From Rubripirellula obstinata (GTDB lineage Bacteria > Planctomycetota > Planctomycetia > Pirellulales > Pirellulaceae), in the NCBI RefSeq assembly GCF_001642955.1, contig NZ_LWSK01000004.1, forward strand, positions 1 to 64,000: DNA of 64,000 nt, in the 5' to 3' direction. A program made the position numbers and the translations under genes. The notes beneath the pieces were generated by a model. It was not told the origin of the DNA. It did no database searches and saw only the letters and a program-made list of their open reading frames with translations. Of this stretch, positions 16,835-26,461 are shown in pieces; the stretch's first letter is position 1, and the number at the start of each line of letters is the position of its first letter.

Positions 16835-19800
16835 TAACCAGCCAATCGATGCACATGCACATCGTTCTTCCCCAGATGCGATTGCGTTAGATCAACCAAG
16901 TGTTCGTGGTGGGTGAACATGATCACTTGTGTTTGCGTGGATAGCTGGGACAGAACTTTCATCGCGGCCACCGCGCGGTCGTTGTCGAGTTGTTGCAGAC
17001 AGTCGTCCACAATCAGTGGCATTGGTTTGCCCTGGTCGCAGCGATGTTTTAGCGAGGCCAATCGCATGGCCAGGTACAACGAATCCGCTGTTCCGTCGCT
17101 CATGCTGGACGCGGGCACGTCGTCGTTACCATCACGCACGCCATGCAACACGGGATGGTCCTTGTCGTCGTAATCGACCTTCAACCCGACGTAATCGCCG
17201 CAGGTCAATTCGCGAAAATAGCCTTCGGCAATTTTCATCACGGGTTCCTGGTTTTCGCCGCGATAGTGTTCGATCGCACGCCGCAAAATTCCGCTCGCCA
17301 AACGCAGACGGACGTACTGTTCCGCATCATGGCCGATTTCGCCCAACTGAGACGCGAGGGTTTGCGAAATTTCGGACGCCTTGGTTCCGCCATCGATCTG
17401 CCGCATCTTTAAATTCAACTCACCCAGTTCCAGCGTGATCGTTTCAATCTCTTTCGCGACTTGCGTGCGTTGTCTTTGCGAATCTTCCAGTTGTTCCTCC
17501 AGCACACCGGGCTGAGCGTCCTTGATCGAATCGATGAAAGATTCAATCGATTGACCGCGAGCCAAACGTTTCAGGTCAACTTCAGCCTGATGCAATCGGT
17601 CGGCAATTTTTTGTCGCAATCGTGATTGCGTCTCAAACTCGGGCAATTGATCAGGCTGTTCGCATCCCGCTTCGCGGCAAAGGTCGGCGACCAACACTTC
17701 CAGACGTTGCATGTCCGCCGATTCATTTTCCAGCTCGGTGCTTTTGGCCTGAATCTGCTTGGACAATCGACTGCGTTCCGCCTCATTTTCGGCTGCCTGG
17801 TCAACACGTCTGCCGAGTGATTCGATCAGCGGCGTGATTCGCTGCAGCAACACGCTGGTGTCTTGGCAGTCCAAATCGAGTTCTGCATTGTTATCAGCCC
17901 CGTCGCCGTCGATTGCCTTGATCAACCGTGCCACCGACATGCCATACGCTGCGGTTTCATTTTCAATCGACGTCATCCGATGCAACAAATCATCACGTTC
18001 CTTCTTGATCGCACCGAGATCCTTGATCGCATCGAGCATTGGAACGATGTCGTCGGGTGTGGGCGACGCGGAACTTAGAGAGGCGGTCGCAGCGTCCCAT
18101 TGCGATTGCCATGTTTTCATCTCGTCGGTTCGCTGTGACAGCATCGATTCCGCTTCCTGCAAATCAGCCTGCATGCCCGCGATGCGTTGACTGACGGAAT
18201 CGTATTCCCGTTGCCGTTTTTGTTCCTGTTCGGCCGTCGTTTTGGCCAAGTCGTACAACGCGAACAATGATTCGGTATCATTCGAATCGTCTGATGAGAG
18301 ATCGATGTTTGCCGAGGAAGATTGCAAGGCGTCGGACAGTTGCTTGATGGCCATTTTGATGGCGTTGCCTGCTTGTGCGACCTCACTCTCTAATTCTGCC
18401 AACACATCGGCTTGCTCAACCAGGTCTTGGTGCAGGCCGATCCAGTCTTTCATCGCAGCGGGCGACTTCGCGGTCACGCCAATCACCGACCAAAGGTCAC
18501 GCCATTCTTGCTTGGTCTGTTCCAGCAACGATGTTTTTTCAGCGACTCGCTGGGCGGCTTGCGCGGCTTTGGTCGTCAGCCGGCGAATGTTGACGACCAT
18601 TGATTCTCGCTGAGTCACCTCTTTTTGATGCAATCGCAATTGGTCCACAATCTCGTCCGATCGCCTGACCCACTGGATTAAGTCGTCCACATCGACGTCA
18701 TCATTGTCATCGGCTAGTTGGCTTGATTCTGCGTCTGCATCGCCAGCCAAAACACCCGAGCGTTTTGACAATCTTTCAAGCTGTTCGTTACGCCGCGAGC
18801 GTGCTTGTTGCAGCGACGCGGCCGATGGCAAATGGTCGCCAGTTTCAATGGCTTCGTATTCGGCCTCGGCATCGGCCAATTGGTTTTTCAGATCGTCGCA
18901 ATCGCGAATCGCAACTTGCAATTCGTCATCACAATCGTCTAGCTGTTTGGTCAACCCATCGATCGAACTCTGGTCGGGCAGAGCGGTACTAATCCACTGC
19001 TGAATTGACGTGTCGGCACCCAATCGCTTGGAGATCGTTTCGCATTTCGATTTCCGCAAATCTCGCCTTGCCACCGCCTCGCTAAGTGTTTTGGCCAGGT
19101 TCGTGGGCGAATCAACTTCGCTTAGAACTCGCGTCAGCTTTGCCGATGGGTCAGCTCGTTCCAATGATTTCAGTTCTTCGTTTGCTTTGGAAATTCGGTC
19201 GCTCAGTTTTGCGACCTGTCGCTGGGTGTCCTCGCTGGTTGCGACTAGTTGTGCATAGCTGGCCGCCAGTCGCCCCACTTTGTTTCGCTGAGTTTCGTTG
19301 AGCCGGAACTGATCGACTTGCGAAGTCAGGTCATCGTTGTCGTCTTGTTTTTTGTCCACTTCATTCTTTGAATCCTGAGCCAAGTCGGCGATCCGTTTAC
19401 GCAGGTCGCGTTCCTGGCTGCTGAGCACTTTGGTCATGTAACCAGTTCGATCGACTTCGCCTTTTTCGCGAACCGGCAACTCTTTTAGCAGCGTCTCGAT
19501 TTCGCTTCGATGCTTCAAGACAACACCGTCTTCGCCAACGCCTGAAAGCTGCTCGTTCAGTTCGGCGAGTATTTGTTGTAGTCGTTTGACGTTGTTGGAT
19601 GCGACGTCAATCGAAACGCTGACGTCACGACGACGATCAGAAAAGCTGTCTTCCAGAATCGCGGCGCTGGCGACCGCACTGAATTCTTCATTGGCCGATT
19701 GCCAAGCGGGGATAATCGGCAAGGCATCGATCTGGGCCGCCAATACCGCACGTTTTTCGGATAGCGATTCGCTTTCCTGTTTCAGCCGATCTAGTTCAGC

Positions 19801-20451
19801 CCTTTTCGCAGCCAAGCTCTTTTCCAGTTCGGCGTACTCGGCGGGCGGCACCTGGGATTGCTTCAGCGTTTCGCGGGTTTCTTTGGACGCCTTCAAAGCA
19901 TCGGTGATTTTTGATTTACCCTGCTTCTTCAGCAACGCCTCTTCTTCGGCACGCAGTTCGTCCTGCACTTTCTTCAAACGCCCCAATCCTGCACCGGCGG
20001 CGAACAGCATTTCGCCCAGTTCACCCTCGCCCTGCAAAATCATTCGCCCTCCGTCAACGAGTTCGTTGTGGTTGATCAAGAACTGAGTGCCGAACGTTGC
20101 CTGGTCGATTCCCGCCAGCATCGATTCCAGATTCGCATCATCGATCGCTGATTTCCCATCCGCTCCATCAAGCACGGTCCCTTTGCGGCCTTTCTTTCGG
20201 ATGCAGTGCAACGAGTTTTCGCCGTCGCGAATCACACCGCCAACCCGCAGTTTCTTCATCGGATGCAGATAGTCGTCCTTTGTCTGAACGGGAAATCCAT
20301 ACAGCCATGCATCAATGGCTCGCATCGAAGTCGATTTCCCCGATTCATTTTTGCCAACGATCATGTGGAAACGGTTCGGCCCGGCGGATAGGTCAACCGT
20401 GACATCCGTTAGGTGTCCAAACGCAATCAAATCCAATCGATCAATGTTCAT
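16834..20451 (-). CDS. SMC/SbcC/YhaN-like AAA ATPase with long coiled coil
   Basis: 1205 residues. The N-terminal half-domain has Walker A GKNESGKS at 33-40 in the SbcC/RecN/YhaN style (FHMIVGKNESGKSTSMRAID). Long heptad-rich coiled coils follow, Gln/Glu/Lys/Arg-rich and broken near the middle. The C-terminal half-domain has a signature SDGTADSLYLAMRLASL and Walker B LIVDDCLQQLDNDRA (D-D at ~1149-1150), then FTHHEHLVD. The SDGT..D.LYLA.RLA form fits YhaN rather than SbcC. YhaN/SbcC proteins work with an Mre11/SbcD/YhaO nuclease on DNA ends. The matching nuclease here is about 9 kb away at 29862-31211, on the same strand but not adjacent. A zinc-hook CxxC is not evident. Confidence 0.85.
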   Translation of the reverse strand: MNIDRLDLIAFGHLTDVTVDLSAGPNRFHMIVGKNESGKSTSMRAIDAWLYGFPVQTKDDYLHPMKKLRVGGVIRDGENSLHCIRKKGRKGTVLDGADGKSAIDDANLESMLAGIDQATFGTQFLINHNELVDGGRMILQGEGELGEMLFAAGAGLGRLKKVQDELRAEEEALLKKQGKSKITDALKASKETRETLKQSQVPPAEYAELEKSLAAKRAELDRLKQESESLSEKRAVLAAQIDALPIIPAWQSANEEFSAVASAAILEDSFSDRRRDVSVSIDVASNNVKRLQQILAELNEQLSGVGEDGVVLKHRSEIETLLKELPVREKGEVDRTGYMTKVLSSQERDLRKRIADLAQDSKNEVDKKQDDNDDLTSQVDQFRLNETQRNKVGRLAASYAQLVATSEDTQRQVAKLSDRISKANEELKSLERADPSAKLTRVLSEVDSPTNLAKTLSEAVARRDLRKSKCETISKRLGADTSIQQWISTALPDQSSIDGLTKQLDDCDDELQVAIRDCDDLKNQLADAEAEYEAIETGDHLPSAASLQQARSRRNEQLERLSKRSGVLAGDADAESSQLADDNDDVDVDDLIQWVRRSDEIVDQLRLHQKEVTQRESMVVNIRRLTTKAAQAAQRVAEKTSLLEQTKQEWRDLWSVIGVTAKSPAAMKDWIGLHQDLVEQADVLAELESEVAQAGNAIKMAIKQLSDALQSSSANIDLSSDDSNDTESLFALYDLAKTTAEQEQKRQREYDSVSQRIAGMQADLQEAESMLSQRTDEMKTWQSQWDAATASLSSASPTPDDIVPMLDAIKDLGAIKKERDDLLHRMTSIENETAAYGMSVARLIKAIDGDGADNNAELDLDCQDTSVLLQRITPLIESLGRRVDQAAENEAERSRLSKQIQAKSTELENESADMQRLEVLVADLCREAGCEQPDQLPEFETQSRLRQKIADRLHQAEVDLKRLARGQSIESFIDSIKDAQPGVLEEQLEDSQRQRTQVAKEIETITLELGELNLKMRQIDGGTKASEISQTLASQLGEIGHDAEQYVRLRLASGILRRAIEHYRGENQEPVMKIAEGYFRELTCGDYVGLKVDYDDKDHPVLHGVRDGNDDVPASSMSDGTADSLYLAMRLASLKHRCDQGKPMPLIVDDCLQQLDNDRAVAAMKVLSQLSTQTQVIMFTHHEHLVDLTQSHLGKNDVHVHRLAG

Positions 20452-20915
20452 AAAGGAGCGCCGGTGGCTAAGCAGTCGTGTTTAGTTTCTGGTGGGCCCA
20501 ACTACTTTACAGCCAATCGGCGAAAGTCGCACGGGCGTGCATCCGGAAGCAGGGCGAGGTGCCATACCGTGGCGAATTGCCAGTCACGGGAGATGGCCGG
20601 GGTCCGACAACGAATGCGTTCTGATCGGGCAAACGCGGCGAAGTCTTCCGGATGGAACGGTTACGACGGTTGTGCATCGATCGCTTGTACGATCCGCAAA
20701 GTTTACGTGATTCGGTCTCGTTCACATTGGCTTTTATGAGCCAACTTTCAATCGGACGCACAGGGCTCCTGGTTTTTGGCAATCGATGTTCGATCGCCCG
20801 ATTGGAGCAACGTCCAGCCGGTCCGCCAAAAGTGGCCGGATCCATTTTCAATATTTGTGATTCGCCGCTCGGCACCGACTGAGCTGTACTAAGCACCGTA
20901 ACTAGGGAAATTAAA
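20452..20915. other. Divergent spacer upstream of first flagellin
   Basis: 464 bp between the ATPase start (minus) and the flagellin start (plus), expected to hold both promoters and the flagellin leader. AGGGA lies about nine bases before the flagellin ATG. I could not find a convincing sigma-28 or sigma-54 consensus. An antisense open frame (20507-20935) has no recognisable domain and covers the flagellin start, so I do not call it. Confidence 0.5.
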
Positions 20916-22955
20916 ATGACTCGAATTAACACCAACGTATCGTCTCTTGTTGCTCAAAACCGACTTGCATCAAGCAACAAAGACTTAAACTCTGCTTTGA
21001 CTCGTCTTAGCACCGGACTTCGCATCAACAACGGTTCGGACGACCCGGCCGGCTTGATCGCTTCCGAAGCTCTTCGATCGGAAATCACCGGTCTGGGCAA
21101 AGCCATCACCAACACACAACGTGCCGGTCAAATCATCAGCACCGCCGACAGCGCCCTGGGCCAAGTCGGTAACCTGTTGAACGACGTTCGCGGTTTGGTT
21201 GCCGAAGCCGCTAACAGTGGTGCACTGAGCGATGAAGAAATCGCTGCAAACCAATTGCAACTTGACAGCTCATTGGAAGCCATCAACCGAATCGCTCAAA
21301 CAACCACCTTCCAAGGTCGAAAGTTGCTTGACGGATCGCTTGATTACAACAGCACTGCCTCCAGCGTTGGATCGCTGGAAGACGTTGACATTTCCAAGGC
21401 AAAGCTTGGTACCGCCAGTAGCATCGACGTCAGCGTTGACATCAAATCGGCTGCCGAAAAGGGTTCGATCAGCGTTGGAGCAGACGCGTTCAACGTCGCT
21501 ACAACCGACGCGGTTGGAACGAGCGAAGTTGCGACCAAGACGCTTAGCTTCGACGTCGGCAGTGAAACGATTACTGTTCGCGGTGGTGCTGACTTGGCAA
21601 GCTTCGCGCTGACTCAAAATGACGGGCTTGATGGTGCCGCTGCTGCATCAGGAACCAGCACTGCGACCGCGATCGAAATTGAATTCGATGGTGACTCCAA
21701 TACATCAACGGTAGCAGATGTTCTGACGGCGTTGAACGGAATTGAAGGAATCGTTGCGACCTCCAGTGGCGATAGCAGCACCAACGTTGCCGCCGCGGTC
21801 ACAACCGTCAACGCAACTGACGGTGAAAACGTCGGAATTGAGGTCACCGCAGCGAATGAAGAAGCGGTCACGATCAATTACACGCAAGGCACCGACGCTG
21901 ATGTTGTTGCAACATTCGATGCGACTGCCAACACGCTGAATGTCGCGTTGGGCACTACATCTAGCAACAACACGCTGTCCAATATCAAGGCTCAAATTGA
22001 TGGCGAAACCGGCGTCAATTCAAGACTCCTCGATGCAGCCGGTGAGGCACTGACAGGCTTTGATGACCTGACCGTATCGGGCACGGCTCTTCCTGCTGAC
22101 GTTACTGCCGAAAACGTCAAGGCTGGCCTGAAAGATTCGCTTGTCTTCCAATTGAACGGAACCAACGGAGCTGAAACATTCAACTTTGGTGCCGGAACCA
22201 CGCAAGCACAAATCAAGGCTGCTGTTAACTTGGTCAGCGACGCCACCGGCGTTGTCGCCGATGACGCAGACGGATTGTCCTTCACCAGCGATTCCTACGG
22301 CAGCGATGCATTGGTCAACGTCGAAGTGATCAGCGAAGGCGATGACGGAACGTTTGGTGCAGCTCTTTCCAGCACTCGCGCCAAGGGAACTGATATCAAG
22401 GCCAGCATCAATGGCGTCGAAGCAAGTGGTTCGGGAAACAGCTTCTCGATCAACACTTCGTCACTTGCACTTAACATGACGGTCAGCGACGGAAGCACGA
22501 CTGACTTCAGCTTCCAAATCAGCGGTGGCGGTGCAACGTTCCAATTGGGACCAGGCGTTTCAAGCCAACAACAAGCTAGCTTGGGCATTGGCAGCGTCAG
22601 CACCGGCAAGCTTGGTGGTGCATCAGGACGTCTTTACGAATTGGGCACCGGACAAGCCAAGAGCCTGACCAATGACGTCAGCGGTGCTGCGAAGATCATT
22701 GACGAAGTCATCGGCAAGGTCACCGCACTTCGCGGTCGTTTGGGTGCATTCCAATCGACGACTTTGGAAAGCAACTTGGCTAGCTTGGGCGAATCCCGCA
22801 CCAACCTGCAAGAAGCTGAAAGCTCGATCCGTGACGCCGACTTCGCTCAAGAATCAGCCAACCTGACCCGAGCACAAATCCTGGTTCAATCGGGCACGAA
22901 CGTGCTTTCACTGGCCAACCAGAACCCACAAAACGCATTGGCACTGTTGGGTTAA
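20916..22955 (+). CDS. fliC: Flagellin (679 residues)
   Basis: Filament subunit. The N-terminal D0/D1 block is canonical (TRINTNVSSLVAQNRL, LTRLSTGLRINNGSDDPAGL, IISTADSALGQVGNLLNDVR), as is the C-terminal block (SSIRDADFAQESANLTRAQI, then QSGTNVLSLANQNPQNALAL). Residues ~145-590 form a large variable insert, rich in Thr, Ser, Ala and Asp, which would be exposed on the filament. One segment (ATFDATANTLNVALGTTSSN) resembles the module repeated in the second flagellin. At 679 residues it is much longer than enteric flagellins of ~500. It has its own RBS and a strong terminator. No other flagellar genes lie in the window. Confidence 0.96.
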   Translation: MTRINTNVSSLVAQNRLASSNKDLNSALTRLSTGLRINNGSDDPAGLIASEALRSEITGLGKAITNTQRAGQIISTADSALGQVGNLLNDVRGLVAEAANSGALSDEEIAANQLQLDSSLEAINRIAQTTTFQGRKLLDGSLDYNSTASSVGSLEDVDISKAKLGTASSIDVSVDIKSAAEKGSISVGADAFNVATTDAVGTSEVATKTLSFDVGSETITVRGGADLASFALTQNDGLDGAAAASGTSTATAIEIEFDGDSNTSTVADVLTALNGIEGIVATSSGDSSTNVAAAVTTVNATDGENVGIEVTAANEEAVTINYTQGTDADVVATFDATANTLNVALGTTSSNNTLSNIKAQIDGETGVNSRLLDAAGEALTGFDDLTVSGTALPADVTAENVKAGLKDSLVFQLNGTNGAETFNFGAGTTQAQIKAAVNLVSDATGVVADDADGLSFTSDSYGSDALVNVEVISEGDDGTFGAALSSTRAKGTDIKASINGVEASGSGNSFSINTSSLALNMTVSDGSTTDFSFQISGGGATFQLGPGVSSQQQASLGIGSVSTGKLGGASGRLYELGTGQAKSLTNDVSGAAKIIDEVIGKVTALRGRLGAFQSTTLESNLASLGESRTNLQEAESSIRDADFAQESANLTRAQILVQSGTNVLSLANQNPQNALALLG

Positions 22956-22991
22956 TCCCCAGCCAGTTCCTAACGCGATTTTCATAGCGAA

Positions 22992-23026
22992 AAGCCGGTT
23001 TGAGACTCTGTCTCAAGCCGGCTTTT
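22992..23026 (+). terminator. Rho-independent terminator after first flagellin
   Basis: Fifteen-base stem AAGCCGGTTTGAGAC/GTCTCAAGCCGGCTT (one G-T wobble) with a three-base loop and a T6 tract, 37 bases after the stop. This separates the two flagellins into independent transcripts. Confidence 0.95.
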
Positions 23027-23060
23027 TTGCGTTTCGAACCGCCGCTTTCGCAGCAAATGT

Positions 23061-23120
23061 TGGAGTTTAGCTTTTAGGCGATTTAAAACGGGCCTGAATC
23101 GGCCAAAGCCTAGACTCCAG
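23061..23120. repeat. Palindromic repeat family H, copy 2
   Basis: Arms TGGAGTTTAGCTTTTAGGCG and GGCCAAAGCCTAGACTCCAG, more diverged than copy 1 at 15573-15631. It lies in the 395-bp spacer between the flagellins, after the terminator. The rest of that spacer has no gene; the second flagellin start is preceded by CGGAAGG about eight bases upstream of its ATG. Confidence 0.75.
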
Positions 23121-23350
23121 GACAGAAACTTTGCCGGTTGTAAAGATTGCCCACCGCTGGTGGATTCACTTTGATCCTTCTTGGCGTGTTGCCGGGGAAA
23201 ACCTCGCTCGGAACGCCGATCTCGAATAACGGATGACCTTGCTCTCAACACAGGGGCTCGGCAAGACGCCGAATTCGTACGTCATCACCGGTCCGTCGCG
23301 GCCGGGCACACCGGTTCGATCGCGATTCAAACAACGGAAGGTTTCAAACT

Positions 23351-26191
23351 ATGACACGAATCAATACTAACGTCCCCTCACTGATTGCACAAAACCGTCT
23401 TCAGTCGAGTAACCAGGATCTCAATACAGCACTCACCCGTCTTAGCACCGGTCTTCGGATCAACAGTGGTGCCGACGACCCCGCAGGTTTGATCGCCAGC
23501 GAAGCTCTGCGATCAGAAATCACCAGCCTGGGCAAGGCGGTCAGTAACACCAACCGAGCCAGCCAAATCATCAGCACCGCCGACAGTGCTTTGGGCGAAG
23601 TCAGCAACTTGCTGAACGACATTCGTGGGTTGGTCGTCGAAGCGGCGAACTCGGGCGCACTTTCTGACGAAGAAATCGCTGCTAACCAGTTGCAGATCGA
23701 CAGCTCGCTTGAAGCGATCAACCGAATCGCTCAAACGACAACCTTTCAAGGCCGGAAATTGCTGGACGGTTCATTGGACTTTACCAGCACCGCCAACGGT
23801 GTCGATTCGATCAGTGACATCAACATCGACCAAGCCAACCTAGGGGCAACCGGATCGATCAACGTTGACGTCGAAGTCAATGCTGCAGCAACACGTGCAT
23901 CGATCAGTTCAACCGGAGTTCCGCCGTCAACGACGTCAGCGAGTTCCACCGGCACAATCACCTTTGGATCGCCAGTTGCTGCTGATGAAGCCTCCGGCAC
24001 GGCGACGTTCGCTAGCTCTAGCACCGTTGGCGTTGAAGCGGCTAATCCAATCACGTTTGCGAACGCAACCACGCCTGACGGCGAAGCGGTTGCTACCCTA
24101 ACCTTAAGCAGCGGCGTTGACTTGACCGTCACCGCAGTTGACGACGGACCAGCCGACGGAACCGTCGGCAATGACACGACGGTCAACGTGATCACCCAAA
24201 CCACGGGAACCTCATCAGCAAGCTTCGACGCGGCCACCAACGTGTTAACGTTGACAGTCACCGAAGGCCAGACGACCGCCCAATTGGCGACCGACCTCGG
24301 AACCGACGCCAACTTCGCCTTCACCGCCGGTGCCTCCGGCCCCGCGATCACTGATGCTGGCGATACCGGTAACTACACCGACCCAGTCGGTCCTGGTGCC
24401 CCCGGATACGATGTCACAACTCTTGGTACCGACGCTACTGATGCAACAACCGGGTTTACATTGTCCGCCGTTGATGGTGGTGCAGCCGATGGGGCCGTTG
24501 GTAATGACACGACATTAACTTTCGCATCTGGCACAAGCAACAGTGCGGTTTATGACGCCGCCGCAAACGAGCTAATCGTTTCATTGGTCGATGGTGCAAC
24601 CATCCAAGACGCCTACGACACCATCAACAGCGATGTTGGTGCTGACTTCGTCGCATCGAACTTGAACAACGGTGACTACACCTATTCAATCACAGACAGC
24701 GGTTCCACCACGAACGCCCTGACCGGCGGGACCAGCCCAACTCTTGCGGGCACCTTCGATCTCGAAGCGGTCAACACCGGCGCGGCTGACGGAACGACTG
24801 GTAACGACACCACGCTGAACCTAATCGCCGGAACCGGTGTTGGCACAACGGCCCTGTTCAATGCAGACACCAACCAAGTTGACATCACCGTTGGTGAAGG
24901 CGCGACGATCGAGGACATTGCTAACGCCATTAATGACGATGGAACGCTTTTGACTCGAAATTTGCAAAACGGCAACGCGTTGTTCAACGCCGCTGATTTG
25001 GGAACCAACGACCCTGCCTTCACAGGCGGTACCGACGACAGTGTTGATGATGTGATCACCGTCCGTGCCGATGACCCATCAGCAACCTTCGACGGAACCA
25101 CGATCAGTTTGGCTGCGGACAATTCGCTGGCCGCAGGCACAGCATCGGCATCGCTGGACACCGATGGAAACATCGTCGTCAATGTCAGCAGCCTCGGCGA
25201 GGTCGCCGTTGGAACGATTTCCCAGGCCATCAGTGACTTGGATGGTTTCACGGCGGAAGTCAGTGCGGCCGCGGGCGACGGATCCGTAGACATCGTCAGT
25301 GAACTCGCTGCCGGTTCCATCGCAACAGCCGATCTAGCTGGCGGAGTGTTTGGTGGTGGACTGAACGCCGACCTGGTCGTTCAAGTTCGCGGTGCTGAAG
25401 GCTCCGAAGTGTTCCAGTTTGAAAAGGGTGCATCGCTGGAAAGCATCGTGCAATCCATCAACTTGGTATCAGACGCGACGGGCGTCTTGGCTGAAGACGA
25501 CGGTGGAAGCTTAAAGCTTAGCAGCCAGTTGTACGGTTCCGATGGCACAATCGACATCGAAGTGATCAGCGAAGGCGCTGGCGGAACGTTCAAGAGTGGA
25601 TTGACTTCCTCGACCGCTGCGGGTACCGACATCAGTGCTACCGTTAACGGAATCACCGCCGATGGCGACGGAAACAGCTTCTCGATTAACACATCAACAC
25701 TGGACATCAACTTGACTGTCAACGATGGTAGTTCAGATAACTTTACCTTCGCCATCTCCGGTGGCGGTGCCAAGTTCCAACTCGGCCCCGATGTCACCAC
25801 GACCCAGCAAGCACGTCTCGGTATCGGCAGTTTATCGACCGGACAATTGGGCGGCCCTGCTGGTCGTCTTTACGAACTGGGCAGCGGTCAAGCGAAGAGC
25901 CTGACCAACGATGTCGGCGGAGCAGCCAAGGTGATCGATGATGTGATCAGCAAGGTAACCGGCCTTCGTGGTCGATTGGGTGCGTTCCAAGCAACGACTT
26001 TGAACAGTAACTTGGTCAGCTTGAAAGAAACACAAGCGAACCTGCTAGAAGCAGAAAGCTCGATCCGTGACGCTGACTTCGCACAAGAATCAGCGAACCT
26101 GACACGAGCTCAGATTCTGACCCAGTCCGGCACCAACGTGCTGTCGCTGGCTAACCAGAACCCGCAAAACGTGTTGGCGTTGCTCGGGTAA
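23351..26191 (+). CDS. fliC: Flagellin (946 residues) with triplicated insert module
   Basis: Paralogue of the upstream flagellin: near-identical N-terminal (TRINTNVPSLIAQNRLQSSN, LTRLSTGLRINSGADDPAGL) and C-terminal blocks (SSIRDADFAQESANLTRAQI, NVLSLANQNPQNVLALLG). The surface-exposed insert (~145-855) is longer by about 270 residues and contains three copies of a ~100-residue module starting near residues 256, 369 and 470, each with a GxADGxxGNDTT signature followed by a YDAAANEL/FNADTNQV-type strand and a VxxGxTxxD helix start. The insert is Thr/Ser/Ala/Asp/Gly-rich with no Cys. At 946 residues it is among the large flagellins. It has a separate terminator. The two copies may make a mixed or phase-specific filament, which is inference. 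Confidence 0.96.
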   Translation: MTRINTNVPSLIAQNRLQSSNQDLNTALTRLSTGLRINSGADDPAGLIASEALRSEITSLGKAVSNTNRASQIISTADSALGEVSNLLNDIRGLVVEAANSGALSDEEIAANQLQIDSSLEAINRIAQTTTFQGRKLLDGSLDFTSTANGVDSISDINIDQANLGATGSINVDVEVNAAATRASISSTGVPPSTTSASSTGTITFGSPVAADEASGTATFASSSTVGVEAANPITFANATTPDGEAVATLTLSSGVDLTVTAVDDGPADGTVGNDTTVNVITQTTGTSSASFDAATNVLTLTVTEGQTTAQLATDLGTDANFAFTAGASGPAITDAGDTGNYTDPVGPGAPGYDVTTLGTDATDATTGFTLSAVDGGAADGAVGNDTTLTFASGTSNSAVYDAAANELIVSLVDGATIQDAYDTINSDVGADFVASNLNNGDYTYSITDSGSTTNALTGGTSPTLAGTFDLEAVNTGAADGTTGNDTTLNLIAGTGVGTTALFNADTNQVDITVGEGATIEDIANAINDDGTLLTRNLQNGNALFNAADLGTNDPAFTGGTDDSVDDVITVRADDPSATFDGTTISLAADNSLAAGTASASLDTDGNIVVNVSSLGEVAVGTISQAISDLDGFTAEVSAAAGDGSVDIVSELAAGSIATADLAGGVFGGGLNADLVVQVRGAEGSEVFQFEKGASLESIVQSINLVSDATGVLAEDDGGSLKLSSQLYGSDGTIDIEVISEGAGGTFKSGLTSSTAAGTDISATVNGITADGDGNSFSINTSTLDINLTVNDGSSDNFTFAISGGGAKFQLGPDVTTTQQARLGIGSLSTGQLGGPAGRLYELGSGQAKSLTNDVGGAAKVIDDVISKVTGLRGRLGAFQATTLNSNLVSLKETQANLLEAESSIRDADFAQESANLTRAQILTQSGTNVLSLANQNPQNVLALLG
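24115..24960 (+). repeat. Three tandem modules within the 946-residue flagellin
   Basis: At DNA level the modules begin near 24115, 24455 and 24758. Each encodes an LxAVDDGPADGTVGNDTT-like stretch (variants VDGGAADGAVGNDTT and VNTGAADGTTGNDTT), then ~45 residues with an (A/F)(D/N)A(A/D)TN core. Spacing is about 340 bp and 303 bp. The modules have diverged, so they are old duplications rather than a recent slippage array. Confidence 0.85.
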
Positions 26192-26228
26192 TCGATCGCA
26201 AGATCAACCTGATCGAAAGTTCATCAAA

Positions 26229-26263
26229 GAAGGCTGGCGAAGTAAATTCGTCAGCCTTCTTTT
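26229..26263 (+). terminator. Rho-independent terminator after second flagellin
   Basis: Stem GAAGGCTGGCGAA/TTCGTCAGCCTTC (one mismatch or wobble) with a short loop and a T-rich tail, 38 bases after the stop codon. Confidence 0.9.
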
Positions 26264-26336
26264 CGTACAGTCGCCAAGGAGTGTTGTGATCGCGCGTGCT
26301 CGTTCCCAGACAGAGCCTGGGAACAAGAAGGAAAAA

Positions 26337-26414
26337 GTAGGCCGTAGCGAGTGAAGCGAGTTACGGCAGCGTTGCAGGAAAATGCCGTAACTCGCTTTAC
26401 TCGCTACGGCCTAC
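26337..26414. repeat. Palindromic repeat family B, two units
   Basis: GTAGGCCGTAGCGAGTGAAG... and the inverted ...CTTTACTCGCTACGGCCTAC arms around a GCGTTGCAGGAAAA-like loop. Just upstream (26297-26323) is a further small palindrome GTTCCCAGACAGAGCCTGGG(AAC). The B unit here has GTGAAG in place of the CCTCAG seen elsewhere, with a compensating change in the other arm. Confidence 0.85.
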
Positions 26415-26461
26415 AAAATACTGCCGATTTAGATGCCTGCACCCGCCTGGGAACAAGGCCT

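Noticed and set aside
20452-20915. Sigma-28 or sigma-54 flagellin promoter
   Set aside because: I could not find a convincing match to either consensus in the leader of the first or second flagellin, so I do not call one.
20507-20935. 142-codon minus-strand frame across the first flagellin start
   Set aside because: No domain; it overlaps the well-supported flagellin start and its upstream spacer.
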